DNA from: Hippopus hippopus
Taxonomy: Eukaryota; Mollusca; Bivalvia; Cardiida; Cardiidae
Direction of reading: 5' to 3'
Assembly (NCBI GenBank): GCA_946811185.2
Contig: OX328109.1
Span: 14,792,255-14,856,254, forward strand
DNA length: 64,000 nt
Position numbers and translations under genes: made by a program. Under the pieces are notes generated by a model. It was not told the origin of the DNA, ran no database searches, and saw nothing but the letters and a program-made list of their open reading frames with translations. Each line of letters opens with the position of its first letter. The first letter of the stretch is position 1. Below, in pieces: positions 31,393 through 42,357 of the stretch.

Positions 31393-31639
31393 CTGAAACA
31401 GGGTAAAAATGGGCAATGAAAACTTCTGTGTTCTTTCTATCTTTTTTTTTTTGGTTTTAATTTAAAACTCCATATCCCTCTGCTGAGTTTTAATGTCAAT
31501 TCAATGATAAGAAACTCATTGAGCTACACACAATGAGTAAGGGAACAAAACAAGACACAAAACCTTGTCTCTAAGTTTACAATTTATGCCATTTTCAAAG
31601 TTGACTTATACTTTGTTACTACAAACGTCCTGAAAAATG

Positions 31640-31990
31640 TCAAGTCAATTTTGGGAAACATTCATTGTCTCTAGTATCTAACAAGATTTTCAATAATTTG
31701 ACTATTTTGCCACCTAGTTATGAATGTGAAATGGTTTTGAAGTTGACCTGGATATTATTGGGACAAATATCCTATAGAAGTTTGCAGTAGATTGAAAGAA
31801 ACCTTTGACCTCTTGAGTCCAAAGACTTTTCATTTGCTTGACATAGCATAGTGACCTAAATTTTGGTCTCATATAAAACTGCTATTGACCTTGACCTAAA
31901 TTTTTGAAGACTGGCATCCTGACAGAGCTTGATGGAGATCTAAGGAAATCAAAGTCTTTTGTTCTTTATCAGTGAAGAAGCTCACCTTCA
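31640..31990. repeat. Related TGACCT-rich repeat
   Basis: AAGTTGACCTGGATATTATTGG, TATTGACCTTGACCTAAAT and TCACCTTCATTACTTG suggest a diverged dispersed element. No exon found. Confidence 0.35.
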
Positions 31991-32023
31991 TTACTTGAAG
32001 CATAAACTTACTCTCAAAAACCC

Positions 32024-32253
32024 TTAACCCTTTACCACACAATCCTGACTTTTAACGACCCTGAGGAAGAAGCCTTTTGAAAACACAGTGGAAAAAGGAG
32101 AAAATGCTGGTAACCAGCATTTTCTCCTTTTCCCACAATATCTTCTACCCTTCCCTTAACAAATTTTAATTTTTTCAGTCACATTTATTTTGTTGTCTGC
32201 AAATGCTTTCAATTTGAACCAGTCTAATATTCTGTCGTTTGGTAAAGAGTTAC
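32024..32253 (-). mobile_element. T1 MITE, reverse
   Basis: Left TTAA intact, right TTAC. Confidence 0.82.
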
Positions 32254-32450
32254 AGCACCTTTCAAACTCTCAGTTGCCTTTGCACCTGTTGTTGATCATG
32301 ATCAGACTGCACAAAATGTGCAGTCTGGTATGTGATCCTTACTGTTGGCTTTGCAGAAACATTCTGGACAAAACCAACATTAAAACTGCACTTATTTTGG
32401 CATAATCTCTACACTGAAAATGATTTTTGGGTGTATTCAGGGCTCTAAAA
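32254..32450. repeat. T2-type repeat between two T1 copies
   Basis: ATCATGATCAGACTGCACAA / ATGTGCAGTCTGG core directly following the T1 copy that ends at 32253. Confidence 0.5.
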
Positions 32451-32458
32451 GTCATTTT

Positions 32459-32687
32459 TTAACTCTTTACCAAACAACAAAATTTTAGAATTGTCCGAAT
32501 TGAAAGCATTTGCAGACAACAAAATAAATGTGACTCAAAAATTGAAACTTGACTTTAAAAGAGTAGAAAACATTGTGGGAAAAGGAGAAAATGCTGGTTA
32601 CCAGCATTTTCTCCTTTTCCCACAATGTTTTCAGAAGGCTTCTTCCTCTGGGTCGTAAAAACCAGGGAATGTTTGGTAAAGGGTTGA
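32459..32687 (+). mobile_element. T1 MITE, perfect hairpin
   Basis: Left TTAA intact, right TTGA. Confidence 0.85.
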
Positions 32688-33169
32688 CCATGCTTTCCAT
32701 TTAAGTTGTGAAGGTATCTATATACGCATGAAAATTTGCTTGGACTCAAATTTCAAAGCTCACTGTGTCTTTGGAATGCAAACAGAAATGAATAAGTTAA
32801 ATTAATCTATTTTATCTAATTATGTAAGTAACGAAAACGAAACACATGAAGTGTTTAACTCTTACAACACAAAATGATTGTGGGGAATTTCGAATTGTGT
32901 GCAAATGTATCTCCACCTGTGTGTGTACCGTTATGTAACCAACTCTAATTGCGGGAACTAACTGTTGCTTAGAGGTACTGAAGCAGAAGATCGCTTCAAG
33001 AAATATCTTGTCAACTGCAGTTTTTTTCCTTAGTTTTAAGATATTTAACTGATGATTTATGCAGGTAAAAATCAAACTAAGATGGTACTCAATTGGACTC
33101 TACTTTTTCAATGACAGTGAGTCCCATTGAGTCAATAAAATCTTAGGTAAACAGGAATACTGATATAAC
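32688..33169. other. Stretch without recognisable gene
   Basis: The minus strand has an 87-codon open frame at 32812-33075 that resembles nothing I know. Inside a GRK intron. Confidence 0.35.
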
Positions 33170-33370
33170 AAAGTCTTTTTGCCACCCTGAAAAAAAAAAG
33201 GCTTTTGAAAATATTATAGTCTATGGAGAGAACCATCATTTTCTCTCTACCAAACAATGTGTTCTCCTGTTTCACTGACAAATTTCAGCATATTAGCTAC
33301 AATAAATTCGTCATATGCACACGCTTTCAATTTGGTAAATTCTAAAATTTCCTTGACTGGTAGAGAGTTC
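33170..33370 (-). mobile_element. T1 MITE, reverse, old copy
   Basis: The hairpin is reduced to AGAGAACCATCATTTTCTCT. The right end reads GACTGGTAGAGAGTTC. Confidence 0.5.
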
Positions 33371-33708
33371 AATAAACTAACAGCATGAACTACTCTGAAA
33401 CTGGACACAAAAAACGAAAATAGATCTCATGTATATATACAATAGGGCAGCTCTATTAGCAGAGAATGACTGGAGGCTGGCACTAAACAATGTTTTTCAT
33501 GGGCAATTTCCTGGAAAATTTCTCAATAACGGGAACCTCTAATGTAGTTTGTTTCTTCTCCACCCTTTCATCGATTTCTCCCTATAGTGAGTCCTTCCAA
33601 AAGGACAAAAAGTCTACAAACCAAAGAAGCTTGCATGCTTTCTACCATAAAGATATACTAAAGAATAAATGTCTGAAAATTAACCTGGAGAGTTAGTTTA
33701 ATTTCCAC

Positions 33709-33923
33709 TTAATCCTTTACCACACAATGTCCACTTTTAACGACCCTGAAAAGGAAGCCTTTTGAAAACATTGTGGGAAAAACCAGCATTTTCTCCTTTT
33801 CCCAACATGTTTTCTACCTTTTCAAAAAACAAAATTTGAATTTTTGAGTAACAGTTATATTGTCGTCTGCAAATGCTTTCAATTTGGACAGGTCTAAAAT
33901 TTTGTTGTTTGGTAAAGAGTTAA
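33709..33923 (-). mobile_element. T1 MITE with most of one hairpin arm deleted
   Basis: TTAA at both ends. After ACATTGTGGGAAAA the sequence jumps to ACCAGCATTTTCTCC. The loss of the arm inner half plus the centre is the kind of event expected from hairpin cleavage or slippage. Confidence 0.8.
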
Positions 33924-33994
33924 TGCACAAGTTTTTTTTTTTTGTTTCAGTAATTCTTCTTCACAATTGTACCATGCATGCTCTTTTTACACAT

Positions 33995-34181
33995 TCTGGA
34001 CCAATATTCACCAACCATTGCATTCTTTGTCTAATTCCAGATTCAGAAGTAATGCAACTTTTGATTGGCTAAACCATTTAGTTCAGCCAATCAGATGTCC
34101 TGTTAGTTTCAAATTTAGAAAATTCTTGAGAATGAGACCAAGAATGTTCTTAAAAATGGTTGGTGATCATGGACTCTGATG
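33995..34181. mobile_element. Fold-back MITE, GATTGGCTAAACC family
   Basis: Complete but diverged copy: ATTCACCAACCATTGC...GTTCAGCCAATCAG...AAAATGGTTGGTGATC. Confidence 0.68.
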
Positions 34182-34239
34182 GGAACAAGAGACACAAACA
34201 AGTAATATAATTTAATGAAACATTTTTTTTTAATGATAT

Positions 34240-34790
34240 GAAAAACAAACATTGTGGACAAAGGAAAAAGTACTTGTATAAAACAATTGTTCATTTTCCC
34301 AAAATAGTTACAAAAATTGTCTGTGTAAGCCGTAAAACTTCAGTTTGAATGTTAAAGGGTGGTCCCATATAATGTTTTGGGATTTTATGAGTACTTTGTT
34401 CTAATTAAGGGACTAAAGGATGCTTTTTTAGGAGACTTGAGAGAGGCCTAGAAGTTGATAATACAATTTCTAGATGCACAGCATCTCATAAAATGAAGTC
34501 CATGTAACTATGTGCTCTAGTGCCTTGGAAGTACTAATCCATACGTCATTGTCCCATTTTAACTCTTTACAAGAGACAAAATTTATGACTAGTCCACATT
34601 GAAAGCATTTGTAGATGACAAAATAAATATGACTCAAAAACTGAAATTTGTTTTGGGAAGGGTAGAAAACATTGTTGGAAAAGAAGAAAATGCTGGTTAC
34701 CAGCATTTTCTCCTTTTCCCACAATGATTACAAAAGGCTTCTTTCTCATTGTCCATATAAGTTGGGATTGACGGGATTGACAATGCCAGG
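34240..34790 (+). mobile_element. T1 relic plus T1 copy with a fused 3' tail
   Basis: Relic about 34240-34365. The copy 34559-34790 has TTAA on the left and a right end replaced by GGGATTGACGGGATTGAC, where a family-3 element tail (GGGCTATGACAATAACC) joins. Confidence 0.65.
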
Positions 34791-35008
34791 GCTATGACAA
34801 TAACCCAACGCTTTCTTCGAAAAGAGCACAGCTAAAAGGATTCAGAATATTTCCTGAGCACATTAGTCTGAGTATCAAGGTCAAAAATTGTGTCAAACAA
34901 GGTTCTGAAATGACAGATTTACCCGTCTATTTTTCCCGACATATCTAGGGCCTCAGGCCTCTAGGGAAAAAAAGCAGGAAAATTCCTGTAGAGTTGACAT
35001 TTACTTAC

Positions 35009-35110
35009 ATGTGCTTGAGATAGAAGCTCTTTCATGATATACTGGTCATAGATTTCTTTTCCCATGCTTATTCGTTCTTCATCTGATTCTAATTTTTCAA
35101 ATTTCCTAAT
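35009..35110 (-). CDS. GRK2: GRK2/3 exon 4: RGS-homology domain, G-alpha-q contact helix
   Basis: 102 bp, phase 0 at both ends, acceptor 'ctttcatttcag', donor 'gtaagt'. It encodes 34 residues beginning IRKFEKLESDEERISM and containing KEIYDQYIMKELLSQAH. It aligns with human residues 89-122. The helix that contacts G-alpha-q in GRK2 (R106, F109, D110, M114, L118 by recollection of the literature) reads here as K, Y, D, M, L. The aspartate and the hydrophobic face are kept, and R106 is a conservative Lys. G-alpha-q binding is therefore plausibly retained (inference). Confidence 0.95.
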
Positions 35111-35158
35111 CTGAAATGAAAGAAATGCACACGTCCATATATTCTCCATTTGGGCTGC

Positions 35159-35380
35159 TAAACTCTTTACCAAGCAATCCTGAATTTTTACAGCCCTGGA
35201 AAAAAGGCTTTGTGAGAACTTTCACAATATGAGTCTCCTTCAATATATCGTCGGTTTACTTCCAAAACCTCGTAACTACAGCTTGTTACAAGCTGTAGTT
35301 ACGAGGTTTTGGAAGTAAACCGACGATATGTCTTCCTGCAAATCCTTTCTATATAGATGAGAAAAAAATTTGTTGCTTAA
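35159..35380 (-). mobile_element. T1 MITE, reverse, hairpin replaced by a different palindrome
   Basis: The ends are T1 (CTAA at left, TTAA shared at right) but the centre contains an unrelated 85-bp palindrome. It lies just upstream (minus strand) of GRK exon 4. Confidence 0.75.
35245..35329. repeat. Perfect 85-bp palindrome
   Basis: Two 42-nt arms pair exactly around a single T at 35287. The left arm begins ATATCGTCGGTTTACTTCC and ends CTACAGCTTGT. No other copy was seen in the window. Confidence 0.92.
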
Positions 35381-35604
35381 CCCTTTACCACACAATCCCG
35401 ACTTTTAACGACCCTGAGAAAGAAGCCTTTTGAAAACATTGTGAGAAAAGGAGAAAATGCTGGTAACCAGCATTTTCTCCTTTTCCCACAATGTTTTCTA
35501 TCCTTCCCAAACCAAATTCAATTTTTCAGTCAGACTTATTTTGTCGTCTGAAAATGCTTTCAATTTGGACCAGTCTAAAATTTTGTTGTTTGGTAAAGAG
35601 TTAA
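35377..35604 (-). mobile_element. T1 MITE, reverse, near-consensus
   Basis: TTAA at both ends, the left one shared. A single change (GTGAGAAAAGG) mars the hairpin. Confidence 0.87.
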
Positions 35605-35847
35605 TAAAGAGCTCAGGTGTGATACATCAGTGCAAGTGGCAACATAGTTTCAAGCTGAAAAATTTCTGATCACAGACATGTTCTCCATTTAGCACAATGT
35701 TTGCTGTAGTGATATGTAGCAAGACCAAGAAGAACACTGCATGTGTATGCCAAGGCTCGGAACAGGAGTAAATGTTGGTAACAAGCACTTACTTATCATT
35801 CCACCATGTTTTCAAAAGCATTTTTCCTCAAGGTTTTTAGTGAAGGG

Positions 35848-36614
35848 TTAACTCTTTGCCAGACAACAAAATTTTAGACTTGTAGAAATTAAAGGCATTT
35901 ACAGACAACAAAATAAATGTGAAGAAAGTAAAAATTGAATCTTGTCTTGGGAAGGGTGGAAAACATTGTGGGAAAAGGAGAAAATGCTGGATACCAGTAT
36001 ATTTTCCTATGCCACAATGTCTTCAAAAGCTTGCTTTTTCAGGGTCATTTAATGTCTGGATTGTATTATAAAGGCTTAACCCTTTACCACACTGCAAAAT
36101 TTTAGTCTCATCCATATTGAAGGAATATACAGACAATAATTCAAATATTTTTCAAATGATAGTAAATTTTGTTCTTGAATAGGTTTAATACATAGAGGGT
36201 ATAGGAGAAAATGCTGGTTACGAGCATTTACTCCTTTTCCCACAACGTTTTCAAAAGCTTTCTCTCTCAGGGTCGTTAGAAGAAGGAATTGTGTAGTAAA
36301 GGGTTCAGGTACTACTAATTAGTTCGTAATCAGTAGGCATTAATTGACTATCACCATTACCCATCAAGCAAAGCTTTGCTTTACTCTTCACCAGATAACA
36401 AAATTTTAGACTTATCCAAATTGAAAGCATAATTATGAAGACAACATATCAAATCTGGCTTAAATGTTGGAACATACCTTTGAAAGGGAGGAAAACATTG
36501 TGGGGGGAAAAAAGAGAAAATGCTAGATTCCAGCATTTTCTCCTTTTCCCACCATGTTTTCAAAAGCCATCTTCATCAAAGTTGTCAGTACATGGGATTG
36601 TGTGGTAAAGGATA
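35848..36614 (+). mobile_element. Three forward T1 copies
   Basis: 35848-36079 and 36076-36306 share TTAA 36076. 36378-36614 has a hairpin with added Gs (TGTGGGGGGAAAAAAGAG). A right-half relic at about 35760-35850 precedes them. Confidence 0.72.
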
Positions 36615-36689
36615 TATTTCTGTTACAGTCTCTCTCCCTAAAGTCCATATTTTCTACATCATTTCTGATCCAAACTAGATGTTTGTCTT

Positions 36690-37300
36690 TCTTGAACACA
36701 GGTGTTCCCCACCCACCCCAAAGGTTTGTGACTTTTTGCCATATAACAACAAAAGAGCAAGACTTAGTGCATGTGACCCTTGACCTCTCACCATGTCCTT
36801 GACCTTTGGAGTGGTATGTGAAGCCTCCACTCTGCAAGTCAGCTCATCAAGATGGACATGTACATGAAATATTTCTTTTAAAATCAGACAAGAAGTTGAG
36901 ATACTGAACTGACCATATTTTCAGACCTTAAAAACCCTGCTGTGACCTTGACCTTGGTTTTTGGTGTATAAAACCTTCACTATCCTTGATGTCTCATCAA
37001 GTTGGATAGCTGTGTCAAATATTTTTAAAACCAGAGATATTGAGCCAACATGATTGCATTGCATGTGACCTTTGACCTTCATACAGTAACCTTGACCTTC
37101 AAGACTGGTATAGGATGGTATCAAACCTCTCAATGCACTTCGTGTCATCAAAGTGGATTGTGTAGTTCACATATCTTTAAAATAAAAAAAAAAATGGTTC
37201 AACAGATATGGAGTGGACATGATGCTTGTACATGTGACCTTTGACTCCTTCCTGTAACCTTGACCTTTGAGACTGGAATCAAGCCATGACTTGATAGGTT
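36690..37300. repeat. Tandem repeat rich in TGACCTTTGACC
   Basis: About four diverged units of about 150 bp: GTGACCTTGACCTTTG, then TTCACT..CCTTGATGTC, CATCAAGTTGGATAG, AAATATTTTTAAAACC. Between GRK exons 3 and 4. A perfect AGGTCAAAGGTCA direct repeat lies at 37066-37078 (minus). Confidence 0.68.
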
Positions 37301-37456
37301 TGCCCAACATAAGGTTTTCTACACTTTTACAGACAATTACCATAATTTCATCTAAATTTAATATTTCGCCAGCAGAAGTTTTCAATTTTGGACCATACAA
37401 ACTCCTTCATTGCTAAAAACTTAAGTGATAATTTGAATAATTACAATCATACATAC

Positions 37457-37530
37457 CTCGTCATAAAACTTGAGTTGGGGTACAGGTTCATCACACAATT
37501 CTTCACAAAATTGCTTGAACAATAAATACC
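37457..37530 (-). CDS. GRK2: GRK2/3 exon 3: RGS-homology domain, YLLFKQFCEEL segment
   Basis: 74 bp. The minus strand reads acceptor 'ctatttttag', then GG completing a Gly codon begun in the previous exon, then YLLFKQFCEELCDEPVP, QLKFYDE and donor 'gtatgt'. It aligns with human GRK2 residues 64-88 (GYLLFRDFC...EFYEE), with the same 24 complete codons. It starts in phase 1 and ends in phase 0. It is the most upstream exon I can identify. Human exons 1-2, encoding the receptor- and Gbg-interacting N-terminus, were sought to the right without success. Confidence 0.93.
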
Positions 37531-37590
37531 CTAAAAATAGAATGTAATAAATATCATGAACTATAAATATATTCAAAGACAAAGTAATTA

Positions 37591-38456
37591 TTAATCCTTT
37601 ACCAAACAACCCTCTACTAAACATCAAAATTTAAGGCTTGTCCAAATTAAACGCATTTGTAAATGACAAAATAAATATGACTCGAAAATTGAAATTTGGT
37701 TTTGAGAAGGGTAGAAAACATTTTTGGAAAAGGAGAAAATGCTGGTTACCAGCATTTTCTCCTTTTCCAACAATGTTTTCATATTGATCTTTCTCATGGT
37801 CGTTAAAACATTTGAATTGTCACGTAAAGGGTAAAATACCTTATGGAAATAGGCTTTTTCATAACACGATGCAAAAAGGAGAAAATGCCATTCAGCCATT
37901 TTTGTTTTATACTTTTATCCTGACATTTTCAAACTTATTTCAGACTAATTCCATTGATTGAACCACATTAACTCTTTACCACACAATCCGCACTTTTAAC
38001 GAGCCCGAGAAAAAAGCCTTTTGAAAACATCGTGGGAAAAGGAGGAAATGCTGGTAACCAGCATTTTCTCCTTTTCCCACAATGTTTTCTACCCTTCCCA
38101 AAAGGAATTTCAATTTTTCAGTCACATTCATTTCATTGTCTGCAAAATGCTTTCAATTTGGACCAGTCTATAATTTTGTCATTTGGTAAAGAGTTAACTC
38201 TACTGTGGGCAAATACTGAGGCACATAAACGTGCAACTTTGTAACAAACAACAAAATTTAGACCTGTCCAAATTGGAAGTATTTGCAGACGACAAAATAA
38301 ATGTGCTTAAAATAATGCAGTGTCCATTTGAAAGGGTAGAAAACATTGTGGGAAAGGGAGAAAATGCTGGTTACTAGCACTTCCTCCTCTTCTTACAATG
38401 TCTCTAGATGCCATATTCAGAGGGGTTGTTAAAACTCAAGATTGTGTGGTAAAGCA
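37591..38456. mobile_element. T1 cluster upstream of GRK exon 3
   Basis: Forward 37591-37833, a degraded reverse relic to about 37970, a full reverse copy 37968-38197, and forward 38234-38456 with a decayed right hairpin arm. The first copy begins about 60 bp beyond the exon 3 acceptor. Confidence 0.75.
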
Positions 38457-39629
38457 CTGTTTATTCTAGACAGGGGTGGCTGTACTCTAAACATTAAAAC
38501 CTGTCAGATCACCCTAATACTGCTAGGTATTCAGCAACAAAGCAAGTGCATTATGAAGGAGAGAAAAAAAAAAAGGGGGGGAGGGGGGGGGGAATAAAAA
38601 TCAAAGTACTGAAAGTACTGATAGACTAGGGAATGTGAAATAAGTGGCCTTCGTAAAGAAAAAGCTTGGTTGGTCCATAGAAGATTGAAGAAAAATGGTC
38701 CAATGTGGGTATCAAGTCCATTCCAGTTTGATCCAGTCCACTCCAGTTACTATATCCAGACAAGCTTGGCCCTGTTCAATTCAACTTAGTTATTAGAAAC
38801 AATTCGTTTCGATCAGGTGACTTTACCCACTGCTCATAGCCATTTACTTGTCAAAATAGGAAATACCACGAAAAATTTGTGTTGCTCTTCAATTTAAAAA
38901 AAATCATTTTGATGATTTTTCATTTGAATGCTACCTAGAGTGAGATAAACTTTAGAATACTCAGACTATTCTGCAAAACAGATAAAAATCCTAATTCTCT
39001 CCACAATCAAGCACGATGAAAACCTTACAGTTTGTACATTCAGGTTTTAAAACCATTATCTTTTAACAAACTCAATTTCAATCATTTTATTTTAATTGAT
39101 AATTTCAACAAAAGGTGTACACCTAACTTTGCATGCAACCCATTCACAATTTAAACAACACCTCTTGCTTTTCGTTGAGTCAAAAATTTTATTTACACGC
39201 CAACTGACAAGCAATAGCCAATTTCTTACAAAATCTTTTTCTGGATAAGATCCGAGACAAATTTCCTCTTCTCAAGCAACAAAGTAGATCTAGTCATGAT
39301 ATTGATCAACCTCCTGCAGACGATCTAGTTTTGACAGACACCATTGAACAGGAGATCCCTCACAAAAACAAAAGACTAAATCCTATCCTTTTTAAAGGGA
39401 ACGGTATCAGTTTATATAAGCAAGAGAAAAAAATGAAGTACCTTTTTAACTTTTGTGGATGTCAATACATCATAATTATAATAAAATCAAGCTAGATATT
39501 TAAATTTCACTCTGTTTTGTTTCAAAAGGGGGGGGGGGGGGGGGGGATTCAACCAAATTTCTTAACTTCTAGAATAAACACTGGTTAAAGAGCTAAAAGT
39601 AAACTGAATCTCAAAGTAATTCCTAATGC
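38457..39629. other. Mostly unique intergenic/intronic sequence
   Basis: Lacks the common families. Holds G-rich homopolymers at 38574-38592 and a run of about 18 G at 39529-39547. I find no GRK exon here. Confidence 0.5.
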
Positions 39630-39855
39630 TTAACTCTTTACCAAACAACAAAATTTTAGACTATCCCAAATTGAAAGCATTTGCAGATGATAAAATTAAT
39701 GAGACTCATAAATTAAAGTTTGTTTAGAGAAGAGCAGAAAACATAGTGGGAAATGGAAAAAATGCTGGTTACCAGCATTTTCTCCTTTTCCCACAATGTT
39801 TTCTAAAGGCTCCTTTATCAGTCACGAAACCCAGGATTGTTTGGTAAAAGTTTAA
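39630..39855 (+). mobile_element. T1 MITE
   Basis: TTAA at both ends. Confidence 0.82.
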
Positions 39856-39916
39856 ACCAGCAGATACAAAGCCTAGAAATGACCTTCACCTTCGTTCTTC
39901 TACTTAATTTTTTTTT

Positions 39917-40350
39917 TTACCAAACAGCCCTATTTTGACAACACTGAGGAAGATGGGCTTTGAAAATGTTGCGGAGAAAGAACAGAATGCTGGTAAACAT
40001 TTTTCCCTCCATGTTTTTTATCTCTGACATACAGGAATATCCCTTCATATAAGCCTCATTTATTTTTTCATCCTGTAAAGAGTTACGGGCCCCCCCCCCC
40101 CCCCCCCATCTCACAAGCTTTAACTCTCTACCAAACGACAAAATTTTGGACTAAACCAAATTGAAAGCATTTGCAGACAACAAAATAAATGCAGCTTAAT
40201 TCATAATTTCTGTCTTTGTTAGGGTAGGAAAACATTGTTGGAAAATAAGAAAATGCTGGTAAGCAGCATTTTCTCCTTTTCCAACAATATTTTAAAAAAT
40301 CCTTCTTCCTCAGGGCTGTTAAAACTTGAGGTTGTGTGGCAATGACTTAA
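39917..40350. mobile_element. Degraded reverse T1, poly-C tract, forward T1
   Basis: The reverse relic 39917-40088 ends at a run of about 18 C (40090-40107). The forward copy 40120-40350 has TTAA at both ends and centre GGTAAGC. Confidence 0.68.
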
Positions 40351-40388
40351 ACTGACTGAGAAGAATTTTGAAAACCTTTAGATCCCCA

Positions 40389-40632
40389 GTTCGGCCAATT
40401 TCTTTCTGAGGACTGATGATAGTCACTGCAACAGGATTCATTCCTATCTCACCGCTGATCATTGTTTCGACGATGGTTATATGGGAAAGCAGCCAGTGGT
40501 TTTGAAAGAATATTGTGTGCAGTACTGGTATAGAAACTCCAGAAAATCACGGATAGATGTACTGGCCACTGTGATATAACTGAAATAATGTTGAAAATGG
40601 CGTTAAACACCAAACAATTAATCAATCAATCA
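40389..40632 (+). mobile_element. Same SINE family, plus strand, tRNA head missing
   Basis: Body from GGCCAATTTCTTTCTGAGGA to AATGTTGAAAATGGCGTTAA, tail AATCAATCAATCAAT. Confidence 0.75.
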
Positions 40633-40734
40633 ATAGTTTTGACTTAACAAGGGGAACAGCATAGATTGAAGATCAGACTGCACAATCAAAAACCGCAAAA
40701 TCCCCTGATTTTTACCTGTGGCACCTTAAGGTTT

Positions 40735-41149
40735 ATCCCTTAACAAGAAAATCCTGTTTCAATGTCCTGGAAGAACAAGGCTTCTGAAAACATTGTGTGA
40801 TCTGAGTGTGTATATCTCAATGTGTTCTATCCTTTAGAAAAATTTTCATCAATTTAGTAAAATTTAATTTGTCATCTGCAAAAGCCTTGAATTTGGATTA
40901 TAAGCCTAATATTTTGCTGTTTAACCCTTTACCACACGGCAAAATTTAAGACCTATCCAAATTGAAAGCATTTGTAGACGACAATTTTATAGTTGCTTAA
41001 ATGACGCAACTTTTCTTTGATAGGGTAGAAAACTTTGTGGGAAAAGGAGAAAATGCTGGTTACCAGCATTTTCTCCTTTTCCCACAATGTTTTCAAAAGG
41101 CCTCTTCTTCAGGGGTGTTAAAAGGCATCATTGTATGGTAAAGAGTTAA
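40735..41149. mobile_element. Reverse relic and full forward T1 sharing TTAA
   Basis: The relic 40735-40924 has no hairpin left. The full copy 40921-41149 has an almost perfect hairpin. Confidence 0.75.
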
Positions 41150-41169
41150 GAAAGACTTCATAAAGCAGT

Positions 41170-41587
41170 TTAACCCTTTACCTCACAATACCAACTTTTA
41201 ACGACCCTTTCAAAGAAAGCTTTTGGAAACATTGTGGGAGAATGAGAACCACCATTTTCTCTAGACCTTTTCCCACAATGCTTCCTAACCTTTTAGAGAC
41301 AAACCCAATCATCTGATCCACATGTAATTTGTAATCTGAAAATGCTATCAATGTAGGCAGTAGGCAGTGTGGCAAAACAACAACATTTTAAGCTCCATCA
41401 AATTGAAAGCATTTGCAGACAACTAGTTAAAGTAGCTCAAAGATAATACTGTATGTAAAACAGTAGAAAAGATTGTGGGAAAAGGAGAAAATGCTGGTTT
41501 CCAGCATTTTCTCCTTTTCCTACAATGTTTTCAAAAGGCTTTTTTCTCAGGGTCATTAAAAGACGGCATTGTGATGTAAAGAGTTAA
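41170..41587. mobile_element. Reverse and forward T1 abutting
   Basis: 41170-41378 (hairpin disrupted) and 41376-41587 (good hairpin, centre GGTTTCC). The junction at GTGGCAAAACAAC merges their outer ends. Confidence 0.7.
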
Positions 41588-41673
41588 AGGTTAGGCTTCA
41601 AAGTGAAGATAAAACCAAAATGTGGGTTCAAGCACTAAAGCAATTCAATGGATATAGATCTACCTTTTTCAAA

Positions 41674-42357
41674 ACTCTTTACCAGACGACGAAAATATAA
41701 ACTTGTAATATTTTAAAGCATTTGCAGAGGACAAAATACAATCATGTGACTCAAAAACTGATATTTGATCTGAAGAAGGGTAGAAAACATCGTGGAAAAA
41801 GGAGAAAATGCTCGTTACCAGCATTTTCTCCTTTTCCCACAATGTTTTCAAAAGCTTTCTTTCTCGGGGTCGTCAAAAGTCGAGATTGTGTGGTAGAGGG
41901 AGCGTTAACTTCTTACCACAGGACAAAAATGTAGACTTACAAAATTTGAAAGCATTTACAGACAAAAATTTAACCCTTTACCACACAATCCCTGGTTTTT
42001 TACAACCCTGAGATAGAAGCCTTTTGAAAACATTGTGGGAAAAGGAGAAAATGCTGGTAACCAGCATTTTCTCCTTTTCCCACATTGTTTTCTACTCTGC
42101 TGAAAACAAATTTCAATTTTTGAGTTATGCTTATTTTGTCGTCTGCAAGTGCTTTCAATTTGGACCAGTCTAAAATTCTGTCGTTTGGTAAAGACTTAAA
42201 TGTGACTTAAAATGATGGAACTTGTCTCTGATAGGGAAGAAAACATTGTAGGAAAAGGACAGAATGCTGGTTACCAGCATTTTCTTTACCTACAATGTTT
42301 TTAAAAGATTTCCTTCTCAAAGTCCTAAAAAGTCTGGACAGTGTGGTAAAAGGTTAA
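41674..42357. mobile_element. Four T1 units in a row
   Basis: Forward 41674-41908, a loose left end 41905-41973, a reverse full copy 41970-42199 (GGTTTTTTACAACCC / GCAAGTGC subfamily), and a forward copy 42196-42357 lacking its left end. Each neighbouring pair shares a TTAA. Confidence 0.78.

Larger units (their letters stand above)
1214..37530 (-). other. GRK2: GRK2/3 G protein-coupled receptor kinase gene, partial (human exons 3-9)
   Basis: Gene-level entry for the exons listed separately. The exons are collinear on the minus strand and correspond to human GRK2 residues about 64-249. GRK2/3 kinases phosphorylate agonist-occupied receptors at the plasma membrane; the RGS-homology domain binds G-alpha-q and surrounds the kinase domain in sequence. 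Intron lengths in order of transcription are about 2346, 3616, 70, 5069, 5676, 16849 and 2035 bp. All splice sites are GT-AG, and split codons complete correctly (AG+T for Ser, AT+G for Met). The exon boundaries match my recollection of the vertebrate gene. The first two coding exons and everything after the catalytic-lysine exon are outside or not found. No exon carries a stop or frameshift, so this is a live gene rather than a retrocopy. Confidence 0.95.

Noticed and set aside
33490..33696. 68-codon frame between MITEs as a gene
   Set aside because: No domain, no splice-consistent neighbours and a composition like the surrounding intron.
36381..36837. Open frames of 60-104 codons around the 36.5-kb MITE and TGACCT repeat
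   Set aside because: They run across repeat boundaries and change content with them; no domain is visible.
1214..37530. GRK2/3 as a processed or dead pseudogene
   Set aside because: Introns are present, all visible splice sites are canonical, and no exon has a stop or frameshift.
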